Positions 34,644-44,262 of a stretch of 64,000 nucleotides of DNA are shown here, piece by piece. The stretch is taken from contig OX419757.1 of assembly GCA_948567375.1 (NCBI GenBank), positions 36,208,001 to 36,272,000 of the forward strand, given 5' to 3'. Below the pieces are notes generated by a model. The model saw only the letters and a program-made list of their open reading frames with translations. It did not search any database and was not told where the DNA came from. A program made the position numbers and the translations under genes. The DNA comes from Lunularia cruciata. Taxonomy: Eukaryota; Streptophyta; Marchantiopsida; Lunulariales; Lunulariaceae. Positions within the stretch are counted from its first letter, which is position 1. Every line of letters starts with the position of its first letter.

Positions 34644-36398
34644 GGCTAGCACAAGAATAGTGATAGTAACATATGATACTCCTCTCCATATCTCCCCATA
34701 TCTGCAAAACCACAACCCCTCACATCCCAACTCACATAAGAAAACAATCTCTCCCAACCCTAAAATCTATAAACTCTCATAACTTTCAATTTCCATCTCT
34801 AAAATTTTCAAATTAAATTCCTATGGAACTTAATCATGAAAACCCAGAGATTAGAAATGAAAATTCACAACCCATCACTCTCAATGTATAATGATCACTC
34901 TCAACCCTAGAAAAGCTAAAAAACTTCATAACTTTCTACTCCATTCTCCATAGTCTTCAATCTAGGTGCCAATGGAACCGAAATTGAAAAACGAAGAAAA
35001 TCGGCTATTCACTCGAAGGCTACATGCTAGAGAGCACTCCGATTTTATCAAAATTGTCTCACGTCTCTCCCTCTCCTCTCCGGTCTCCACACTCTCCCCG
35101 CAGCTCCTCCCGCAGCAATCCGGGACCGGAATGGGACCGGAATAAAATAGTTATGCCTACTTTTGCTCGAATATAGCGTACTTTACATTCCATGTCCACC
35201 GAAATAGCGATTTCGTTATGAGATGTTTCATATCTCAATAAATCATGCAATAAGAAGTACCTATTTTCAAGGAATAAGAGTTAATATGTGAACCAGAATT
35301 TCTCTCGAATTCCAACTATGAGTAGAGTCACAAATCTGAATTCGACTTACATTTACGCAACAGTTCTGCAAGTTCGGTTATTTCTCGTTTACGACATTTC
35401 TGAACATTTCATACACAATCATGACATTTCTTCAGCTACAGTGCAATACTATGGTGTGTGCATGATAAAAGTGTTCGAAATCGTCAAATGATACAAATCA
35501 AGGGAGGGAATGATATCTTGAGAATTATAGAATAAAAATACTACAATTAAATCAAGGATGAGAACGAGATGCCTACAAAAAGTGAATCCATACTTTGTGC
35601 GCGACTATGCTTTTCCTAAATTCATCCTCGAATTCTTTTCTAAATTGAACATGCTTGACTATCATTAAAGTCAACAGATAAAGTAGATTTGATATGAATG
35701 AATTAGGAACATAATGAATTGAATAAAGTCTTCGTCTGTTTGCGCGCCACTTGAGGTTATAATTAACATTGATACACTTGATACTTGAGGAAACAAAACA
35801 CATAAATTCTTTTCCTTTTCTTAAAAAATTTATTTTATTTTTATTTTTATTTTTATTCCCTTCTGTTTTACAATTAAGAAAAACCATTGCAATAACACTT
35901 GAAAGCCATGAGTTTGTAACATTTGAACCACCAATTTGATTCCATCAACCACTAATGAAAAAGATGTCCATTTCCCTAGCGCCCATCCATCACAGCACCT
36001 GAACCAATGCGTTATCCACTGCCAAACACTTGTCCCTCGTCCATCCGCGGCAACTAAGGATCACATCGGAATCCTTACGTATTAGATTTGAGATGCATGA
36101 ATTAGGAACATAATTGAATAGAAATCTTCATTTGTGCCCCACTTGAGATTATCATTAATACAAGTCGGCTGGAGGATAAGATACCGAAAATACGTATATT
36201 GTGTGGATGGTCTTTTCATCCATAGACAGTTGAATACTGTATGGTACATCTTTTGATTATAATTATGATATCGACAGTTGATTATGCTTATGATATAAAG
36301 TGTTGATATAGCTATCATGGTGTGATGTGAGATATCACATTTTAAATACGAGATTAGGAGTGTCATACCACAACATTGGAGGTGAGATATCATTTTGT

Positions 36399-36425
36399 CA
36401 CATTAGGTATCACATACCTAATGTG
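36399..36425. repeat. 12-bp perfect inverted repeat, 3-nt loop
   Basis: Arms CACATTAGGTAT and ATACCTAATGTG around CAC. Confidence 0.7.
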
Positions 36426-37641
36426 ATTACAAGTGTCACGCAGTAACTCATTAAGTTTTCTGATAGAAGCTTAGAGAATATTAAGTGCTGGCATATTAAA
36501 AATGATCATTAACAAAGCTTAATTTTTAAAGACATGTTAGTTAATTCATGTTTAATTGTCTTCAGGTATCCATCAAAATATCGATTTTTAAAAAGTAGCA
36601 TTTATGATTTGAAGGGAGGTTGACAATGGTGCTAGTAATAGCTTACAATTACGTGGATCATTCCGAACTGTTAGTCTTAGTATCATATCAATTGTGTGTC
36701 GAATTTTTCATTCTTATTCTGGGTGATTATTAATCTTTGGTTTCACTTTTTCTAAATTTAGGTTACATCTCATCTATCATCTCAATTGTATCTTCGGTAT
36801 AATTTATCTTCTCTCTCACTATAACTTTAATTTGCTCTGTAAGGCGATATGTACGAAGCAACCAAATTTTTTCTTCTTTTTCTGTTTTGATCTAATTTGA
36901 AGAGCATATATAAAATCAGTTCCAAAATAAATCCCTTAATAATATATATGTACAACATAGTAACATTATTTCGAAATTACCACTCAATATTCTAATCTTA
37001 GTTCACAGAACTTCAAATTTTCGCAATATTTACTAGATTTATTTGGATGTTATCACTGACACAATGTTAAATGTCATGTGTATATACTCAAAAAATAGGT
37101 CTAACCATAAAAAAGATTTATAAAAGAAATATAACCTTAAACAAATTTAGCTACATAAAAACACTTAGTTATCAAACTACGCATGCAGAAAGTAACCCAC
37201 TGCAACGAGTCACTATAAGAGCGTCCTGACTGCCAAAATTCCTTAAGGCGTTGTGGTAAAATTCGAAATTGAAACATGCAATTGAATGATAAATGCACAA
37301 TCATAGTAAGGATTCGATAGACATGTAGATAGATAGGTCCGTAGACATGTACTTCATCATATCGTTAACTCGCTTTGCCATCTTGGCCATCTGATAGACT
37401 CTTATCTTTTTACTATTCAATGAATCTTCTAAGAAAGAAAGCTGATTGTGTCTGGGGAATGTGTAGTTCATTCGCTAAGCAGGGAGATCGTATGCTCTCA
37501 AGTCTGTCAAAATACTGTGCATGATCTCTGAAATCCGCCCGCAAACATGATAGCAACAAGGGATTTCAGTAGATAATCCCTAACGAAAGAACCTTTAAAC
37601 TCGGTCGTTCCCGCCGTTTCCCGCCCGTACCTGCTTTATGT

Positions 37642-37675
37642 CTTTATGTCGTCTTATGGCTAAGACGACATAAAG
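37642..37675. repeat. 15-bp perfect inverted repeat, 4-nt loop
   Basis: Arms CTTTATGTCGTCTTA and TAAGACGACATAAAG around TGGC. No T-run follows and no gene abuts it. Confidence 0.8.
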
Positions 37676-38003
37676 CCCGAACCCAATCATAGGGAACTTC
37701 GCTTGATCGTGCGTTTGCAGACAGGACTTTAGCCGCAATATCTTACGAGGGTTTTCTCTGATAGCAGCGAATTACGGTAGTTGTTGCAAGTGGGTACGAT
37801 GAGCTTTTTAAAGACGTTTGTGATTGATTTCTTTTCTTGCAGATGTATGAATGAGGTTGCTCCATCATCCTGATTGAGTATTTGTCTGATGGGTAGTGGC
37901 TTTGAAACTTTTAAGTTGTGTATTTTGTTATTAGCATTCAACCTTCAGTCAGGCAAAAAATTTGATCGTTACAGTGTATTAAGTTTGACGCTTACTTGAT
38001 CCT

Positions 38004-38084
38004 GATGCAACTCGCCAATCAAAAGAGAAATGAAAATTGTCCTGTAACCGCTCCTTTTCATTCTTTTGCTTGGCGAGCTGCATC
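38004..38084. repeat. 22-bp inverted repeat (20/22), 37-nt spacer
   Basis: Arms 38004-38025 and 38063-38084 around the core 'ctcgcca'. It lies immediately before homology to the ARID gene begins, so it may mark the duplication breakpoint or a small transposon remnant. Confidence 0.65.
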
Positions 38085-38939
38085 AGAAGCGGATAGAGGG
38101 TATCTTTTTCAGTTACAATACATGTCAGATTATTTTACTGAGGAAGGGTGGCGAACTCTCTAAGGGAACAGCTCGAGGGAAGAGTTTATGGCAATAGTAT
38201 CGATATCGACATCAAGATAGCTGTTGCATGGTAGTCGCTGCCATGGACTCTGGCCAGGAGAAAGATAATGAGCAGGATATCGAGGATATAAATCCAAATG
38301 AGAGTGAAGATGAGTTTATTTGAGTACTTGAAAAGGTTTCTCAAGGAAAGAAACTTGAAGTTTAAGATTCCCATATGTCGGGGACATGAGAAAATCTTAC
38401 TAGATTACAAGAGATCCTCACATAAGAGATCGGTTCTGACCTCATCTACAATTGAGCCAGCGGAATTTCCTGCAACAAGTAAGAGGAAAATCTCAGTGAG
38501 AAGGCCCTACTCCAACTCACAGGTTCTTACCAAAAGGGTTTCAAGACTGGTACTGGGGTGGAGCTCGTGGATATGCCATTAAAGAACGATTCCAGAGTAG
38601 ATTCTTACGAAGATGGTTTCAAGACTGGCACTTGGGTGAAGCTCGGAGTTAACAGTACCACAGTCCCAAATAAAACTACTGAAAATATTAGCCTTAAGAA
38701 GGTGACAGGTTCTTACCAAGATGGTTTCAAGATTGGTACTAGGGTGGAACTCGTGAATACGGCAGTAAAGCACTAGTCCAGTGTAAATTCTTACCAAGAT
38801 GATTTCAAGACTGGTACTTGGGTGAGCTCGTGGATATCGTTAAAGAACGATTCCGGAGTATAAAGAACGATTCTAAAGTAGAACGATTTAAACAATTCCA
38901 AAGTAGATCTTCGTAAGAATCTACGCTGGAATCGTTCTT
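38083..38939 (+). pseudogene. ARID pseudogene, 5' part, with internal repeats
   Basis: Collinear with the leader and coding part of the ARID gene at 29376-30515 but on the plus strand. It matches 'gaggaagggtggcgaactct' and the ARID start (DEFI-stop-VLE near 38308), lacks most of the ARID domain, then matches YEKILLDYKRS (about 38385). The segment encoding SYQDGFKTGTWVELVD occurs four times, at 38524, 38602, 38711 and 38789. The 78/109/78 spacing shows a 187-bp unit duplicated in tandem. From about 38903 the sequence turns into an inverted copy. Multiple stops and frameshifts are present. Confidence 0.85.
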
Positions 38940-38944
38940 TACTG
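38940..38944. repeat. target-site duplication TACTG, left
   Basis: Matches 43819-43823 exactly and abuts the TG of the left LTR. Confidence 0.95.
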
Positions 38945-39346
38945 TGTTAGAAAATACAGTCCCAAGGGACCTCTCGCAATAGCACATCATAAGACCCATT
39001 AAACATAATCAGAGGACTACCAGGAAATAACGTGGTTCACTCCCTGTCCCGGAAGCTACCTCCACGGCTGAAACAGGCTCACACCAGCCTACGACACTTT
39101 ATTTCCATTGCACATATGTATATATATACAAACACAGGGATAGTCACTCTGTCACTGTCTAAACTCCTGAATATAGACCTGCGTGACTTCATGAGTATTG
39201 ACCACTCAAGATATCTAGTCACTTTAATACTCAGCCTTAGAAGTGACTGAATATATATCCGCATGATACTGTAAGGAGTTTCCATCAGTCAAGTTTTGCT
39301 CTTGCTCTTGATCAGGCAAGTCACTTATAGCAAGCCAAACATAACA
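38945..39346 (-). repeat. Copia-B 3' LTR
   Basis: 402 bp. Identical to 43423-43818 except for 6 extra bases near 39310. Contains a short (TA)n tract. Confidence 0.97.
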
Positions 39347-39360
39347 AACTCCACCTTTTG
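39347..39360 (-). other. Copia-B polypurine tract
   Basis: Minus strand CAAAAGGTGGAGTT abuts the 3' LTR. Such tracts prime plus-strand synthesis. Confidence 0.8.
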
Positions 39361-39375
39361 CTTGTATCCACCTTA

Positions 39376-42189
39376 TCATCCCAAAGAGCAACATTGAACG
39401 TTAAGCAAGTTCATGCATAACTTGAATTTCTCAACAGGAACAGGTTTAGTCAACATATCAGTTGCGTTTACCTCGGTGCCAATCTTTTGCAGATTGATTT
39501 CACCATTTGTCACAGCTTCCCTGATAAAATGATGTCTCACATCAATATGCTTTGTCCTTGAACGATATACTTGATTCTTTGCCAAGTGAATAGCACTTTG
39601 GCTATCACAAAAGAGTGTGGACTTCATATTAGGGAGTCCTATATCCTTGGCTAATCTTTGTAGCCATATTGCCTCCTTGGCAGCCTCAGTTGTTGCCATA
39701 TATTCTGCCTCTGTAGTGGAAAGAGCAACAGTAGATTGGAGAGTAGACTTCCAACTTACTGCACCACCAACAAGTGTAAAAGCAAATCCTGTTGTAGACC
39801 TTCTCTTATCCAAGTCTCCGGCAAAATCAGAATCTACGTACCCTGTAATTCCTCCTTCTTGTTCCTTCTCCACATCAAAGTTAATGCCAATATTTTTAGT
39901 CCCTTTCAAGTAACGAAGTATCCACTTCACAACTTCCCAATGTTGTTTCCCCGGATTTGCCATGTATCTACTCACCATGCTCACAGCATATGAGATGTCT
40001 GGTCTAGTGCAGACCATAGCATACATTAAACTTCCAACAGCACTAGCATAAGGAATGTTGGACATTACTTTTCTCTCCTCCTCATTTGATGGACATTGCT
40101 CCAATGATATCCTGAAATGACTTGCCATTGGAGTGTTCACTGGTTTTGCTTTCTCCATGCCAAACCAAGCAAGTAATTTTTCCAAATATCTCCTTTGAGA
40201 TATCCATAACTTTCCCTTGCTCCTGTCCCGATGGATTTCAATCCCAAGTACCCTCTTTGAAGAACCCAAGTCCTTCATATCAAACTCCTTACCAAGTTGT
40301 GCTTTCAATTTCTCCACCTCAACCATATCCTTTGCAGCAATCAGCATATCATTCACATATAGTACCAAGATGATTAAATCAAATACTCTAGGTCCATGTA
40401 GCTTCTTGAGGTACACACAACAATCTGATTCACTTCTGTTATATCCTTGCTTCAACATGAAAGTATCAAATTTCATGTCCCAAAGTCTTGGACTTTGCTT
40501 TAGTCCATATAAAGACTTTTGCAACCTGCCAACCAAGTTTTGGTTCCTTGGTACCACAAAACCTTCAGGTTGATGCATGTAAATCTCCTCCTCCAATTCT
40601 CCATGTAAAAAAGCAGTTGTAACATCTAGTTGCTCCAAGTTATGCAATGCAACTGTTGCCAATAGTGCACGAATTGAAGAGATGTTTACCACTGGTGAAA
40701 AAATCTCATTGAAGTCAATACCTTCTTTTTGGCTGTAACCCTTTGCTACAAGCCTTGCTTTGTATCTATCTCCACCTGATTTTGGAAGTCCTTCCTTCTT
40801 CCAAAATATCCATCTGCAACCAATTGCCTTCTTTCCCATAGGCAATTTTTCAAGTCTCCAAGTTTGGTTCTTGGCCAAAGACTTCATCTCCTCTTCCATT
40901 GCACAATGCCATTTTTGACATTCTTGATCTTGCATTGCTTCTTCATATGAAGAAGGCTCACCATTCTCCGTAAGAAGAGCATAAGCTACAAAAGAATCAT
41001 CAAATCTCTGTGGAGGCCTTCTATCCCTATTTAGATACCTACATTCATGAATCACTTCTGGGCTTTGCTCTTCTAATGGTTCACTTGGTAGATCTACAAG
41101 AGGTGAAATGTCTTCATTTCCACTATCAATATCTATCTTAATAAAATCTGACTGAATTTGTTTTTTCTTTTCTTTTGCTATAGTAATAGTCTTCATTGTA
41201 CTAGTCTCATCAAAAACTACATCACTACTCACAACAAGACAACACCTTTCTGGATCCCACAATCTATATCCCTTTGTATCCTTCTCATATCCCAAGAATA
41301 TACATTTTCTAGATTTGGGGTCTAACTTTGTCCTTTGTTCTTGTTGAATATGAACATAAGCTATGCATCCAAATACTCTAAGTGAAGAGTAATCAACATG
41401 CCTACTTGTCCATTTTTCCATAGGTGTCTTACACTCAATAGCAGTAGAGGGAGAAAGGTTTACCAAATGACAAGCCGTATTTATAGCTTCTGCCCAAAAA
41501 CTCTTCTCCAATCCAGCGTTGCTTAACATACTTCTTGCTTTCTCCAAGAGTGTACGATTTATCCGCTCTGCCACACCATTTTGTTGAGGAGTACCCGGTA
41601 TGGTAAAGTGATGGATTATCCCTTCACTCTTACAATATCTATCAAACTCTCCAGATTTGTATTCTCCACCATTATCAGACCTCAAACACTTCAATTTCCT
41701 TCCAGTTTGTTTCTCCATCATCACCTTCCATTGTTTAAAGATAGAGAAGACCTCTGATTTTTGCTTCATGGTGTAGACCCATACTCTCCTAGAGTAATCA
41801 TCAACCAAAGACACAAAATATAATGCTCCAGATTTTGAAGCTACAGGTGCAGGGCCCCAAACATCAGAATGCACATAGTCTAAAATTCCCTTTGTGCAAT
41901 GAACTCCTGTGGAAAAGCTTACCCTCCGTTGCTTTCCTATTACACAATGCTCACAGAATTTTAACTTACAACTTTTAAGGCCCTTCAGAAGTTGTTGCTT
42001 GGACAATTCACTTAGACCCCTTTCACTCATATGACCCAAATGGAGGTGCCATAACTGAGTAAGATCTTTGGGATCTTCATTTTCAGAAATAGTACTTGCC
42101 ACTCCTCCAGTGATGGTCTCTCCAACAAGCTCAAAAAGCTCATAAAGGTTTCCTATCTTCTTGCCCTTCATTACAACCAATGCTCCTTT
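39376..42189 (-). pseudogene. Copia-B pol: integrase, RT (YVND), RNase H
   Basis: A 934-residue open segment in the same frame as the upstream gag-protease, separated from it only by one TGA. Integrase zinc binding at H46, H50, C76, C79. Catalytic triad D106, D169, E205. RT from about 430 (WHCAMEEEMKSLAKNQTW, TTAFLHGELEEEIYM), with LYVNDMLIAAKD at 607-618, where Ty1/copia RTs have YVDD. N610 replaces the first catalytic aspartate (GAT to AAT), which should abolish polymerisation. RNase H follows (YVDSDFAGD, ALSTTEAEYMA, KHIDVRHHFIRE). All other domains look intact. No start codon of its own is expected in the family. Confidence 0.92.
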
Positions 42190-43404
42190 TCATACCTTGA
42201 GTGTTCCATTTTCTGCTCCCCACCTCCAACCATTTGAGTCCAAAGTGCCTAGTGATATCAAATTCTTCCTTAACTCAGGAACATGCCTCACATCAACAAG
42301 AGTCCTCACAATACCATCAAACATCTTAATGCGTATTGTACCAATGCCAATAGCTTTACAAGCCATGTTGTTCCCCATTATTACAGATCCTCCATTGAAT
42401 GATTTGTACTCATGAAACCACTCCTTATTTGGACACATATGGTAAGAGAAACCTGAGTCCAATATCCATGACTCCTCAAATTGATCTTTGTCTTGGGTAA
42501 CACATAGAACATCATCCACAACTCCAGATGACTCAGCAATGCTTGCTTGATCTGAAATTTGACCTTTATCCTTGTTGGACTCAAGCCTCTTGTTGTTACA
42601 ATCCTTCTTGAAATGTCCAACCTTCCCACAAATCCAGCACTTGCCTTTGAAACCTCCAGTTCTAGACTTAGATCTTGATTTACTTCTGACCTGATCTCTC
42701 TCTCTTGCCCTTCCTCTGATAAATAGAGCCTCTGAATTTGTCTTCTCTTGGTTGGGTCTTTTTTGCATCTCATTGGAAAATAATGCTGAAATGACCTCCT
42801 CACAGTTTATATCATCCTTCCCATATAGAAGAGTTGTGACCAGATGCTCATATGATGGAGAAAGTGAAGTCAATAACAGCAATGCCTTATCCTCCTCTTC
42901 TAACTTAACCTCTATGCTCATCAACTCACAAATGATTTTGTTGAAAGCATTAAGGTGCTCCATAATACTCTGGCCTTCCTTCATCCTCAACATATATAAC
43001 TTCTGTTTAAGAAATAGTCTGTTTGTCAAAGACTTGGTCATATAAAGATTCTCCAGTTTGGCCCATAGTTTTGGTGCAGATTCCTCATTCATAACATTGT
43101 ATAGCACTTCATCAGCAAGGTTCAACCTAATAGTGCTAATAGCTCTCAGATCTGCATCTTCATCTTCCCCATCCTCATCACTTTTGTCCTCCTTTTTCTT
43201 CTTCAGTGCTCCATGCAGTCCTTGCTGGACAAGAAGGTCCTTCATCTTCAGTTGCCAAAGTCCAAAATTGTTTTTCCCATCAAACTTCTCCACTGCAAAT
43301 TTAGCATTGGATATGGATATCACCCCTGCCATTGCTTTGCTGTGGACTTGCTTCTGGACCCACTTCCCTGCACCCTCAGATCTCAAGACCCTCTTGAGGA
43401 CCAA
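42190..43404 (-). CDS. Copia-B gag and protease, ending at premature TGA
   Basis: 404 residues. A Gag (UBN2-type) region spans 30-230. Residues 256-269 form the nucleocapsid zinc knuckle CWICGKVGHFKKDC. The aspartic protease motif is ILDSGFSYHM, with D316. The frame stops at TGA (42190-42192), at the protease/integrase junction. The homologous codon in Copia-A is TCA (Ser), so one base change split gag-pol. Gag would still form particles. A shortened protease would be made. Leaky readthrough is possible but not supported by a recognisable signal. Confidence 0.88.
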   Translation of the reverse strand: MVLKRVLRSEGAGKWVQKQVHSKAMAGVISISNAKFAVEKFDGKNNFGLWQLKMKDLLVQQGLHGALKKKKEDKSDEDGEDEDADLRAISTIRLNLADEVLYNVMNEESAPKLWAKLENLYMTKSLTNRLFLKQKLYMLRMKEGQSIMEHLNAFNKIICELMSIEVKLEEEDKALLLLTSLSPSYEHLVTTLLYGKDDINCEEVISALFSNEMQKRPNQEKTNSEALFIRGRARERDQVRSKSRSKSRTGGFKGKCWICGKVGHFKKDCNNKRLESNKDKGQISDQASIAESSGVVDDVLCVTQDKDQFEESWILDSGFSYHMCPNKEWFHEYKSFNGGSVIMGNNMACKAIGIGTIRIKMFDGIVRTLVDVRHVPELRKNLISLGTLDSNGWRWGAENGTLKV

Positions 43405-43408
43405 CTAC

Positions 43409-43420
43409 GCTCTGATACCA
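43409..43420 (-). other. Copia-B primer binding site
   Basis: Minus strand TGGTATCAGAGC, complementary to the 3' end of plant initiator tRNA-Met, two bases inside the 5' LTR. Confidence 0.95.
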
Positions 43421-43422
43421 AT

Positions 43423-43818
43423 TGTTAGAAAATACAGTCCCAAGGGACCTCTCGCAATAGCACATCATAAGACCCATTAAACATAATCAGAGGACTACCA
43501 GGAAATAACGTGGTTCACTCCCTGTCCCGGAAGCTACCTCCACGGCTGAAACAGGCTCACACCAGCCTACGACACTTTATTTCCATTGCACATATGTATA
43601 TATATACAAACACAGGGATAGTCACTCTGTCACTGTCTAAACTCCTGAATATAGACCTGCGTGACTTCATGAGTATTGACCACTCAAGATATCTAGTCAC
43701 TTTAATACTCAGCCTTAGAAGTGACTGAATATATATCCGCATGATACTGTAAGGAGTTTCCATCAGTCAAGTTTTGCTCTTGCTCTGGCAAGTCACTTAT
43801 AGCAAGCCAAACATAACA
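43423..43818 (-). repeat. Copia-B 5' LTR
   Basis: 396 bp, TG...CA ends, followed by the right TSD at 43819-43823. Confidence 0.97.
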
Positions 43819-43823
43819 TACTG
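43819..43823. repeat. target-site duplication TACTG, right
   Basis: Exact match to 38940-38944. Confidence 0.95.
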
Positions 43824-44262
43824 GCGTATCCACAAGCTCCACCCCAGGTACCAGTCTTGAAAGCATCTTGGTAAGAACATGTCTGATATTTCGATGAATA
43901 AGTACTTCTTTCGATGAATGAATGAATACTTCTTAAGTCTGATATTTTTAGAAGTTTTAGTTGGGACTGTGGTATTATTAGTTAGATTAACATCACTATA
44001 TACAGGTTTTAAGTGTGCGCATTGGTCCCAAGTATCAATGGAAAAGGACTGAAGACAGAATCTCATGGTACAGGCAAGTTGGTTCCTAAGTGTAAAACTA
44101 GACTATCTCTAGAACCCGCTCCTTTAGAAAATTTATAGAGTTACCAAGTGATATTGAAGCCCGTCAAGTTGTTGCCCAACTTAGCCACTTGAGTGAACTG
44201 CATATCCATACACCAGTTACAGCAAATTTGAGCTGATCCAATTCACATTCATGAATCCAGAC
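43824..44262 (+). pseudogene. ARID pseudogene, inverted segment plus 3' part
   Basis: 43824-43983 is in the opposite orientation: its reverse complement continues 38940-38903 and encodes the NTTVPTKTSKNIRLKK and SYQDAFKTGTW pieces. From about 43984 the original orientation returns and the HSP20-like end of the ARID gene is recognisable (KFIEL-like at about 44135, HIHTPVTA at about 44210), with stops. Confidence 0.82.

Larger units (their letters stand above)
31395..35129 (-). mobile_element. R2-like non-LTR retrotransposon (LINE) with restriction-like endonuclease, 3.7 kb
   Basis: A nearly complete LINE. It is bracketed by an 8-bp TSD, AATGGGAC, at 31387-31394 and 35130-35137. The pre-insertion sequence survives at 28439-28460 in the paralogous segment. 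On the minus strand it has a 5' leader of about 490 bp, one long reading frame (34643-31482, broken by three stops and two frameshifts), and an 87-bp 3' tail ending T-rich. Elements with an N-terminal zinc finger, central RT and C-terminal restriction-like endonuclease belong to the R2/CRE/R4/NeSL/Hero group, which inserts by target-primed reverse transcription. Most plant LINEs instead carry an apurinic endonuclease. Two 3'-end micro-copies lie at 14388-14455 and 18841-18931. Confidence 0.9.
35138..38082. other. AT-rich intergenic with repeats and hairpins
   Basis: No gene is supported. It contains a direct repeat of about 85 bp (35684-35775 and 36087-36170, sharing 'atgaattaggaacataat' and 'ccacttgag') and three inverted repeats listed separately. 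Confidence 0.5.
38945..43818 (-). mobile_element. Copia-B: complete, young Ty1/copia element, 4.9 kb
   Basis: Two LTRs (402 and 396 bp) differ by one 6-bp indel and no substitution I can see. It has TG...CA ends, a TACTG 5-bp TSD, an initiator tRNA-Met primer binding site (43409-43420), a purine-rich tract next to the left LTR (39347-39360) and one gag-pol frame on the minus strand. It landed inside the inverted part of the ARID pseudogene. Despite its youth it carries a premature stop at 42190-42192 and an altered RT active site at 40351-40353. Confidence 0.97.

Noticed and set aside
39032-39250. Identical 72-codon plus-strand frames at 39032 and 43510.
   Set aside because: They lie inside the two identical Copia LTRs and have no coding features.
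42190-42192. TGA between gag-protease and pol as a programmed readthrough signal.
   Set aside because: The related copy has TCA in the same place and no readthrough context is evident. A point mutation is simpler.
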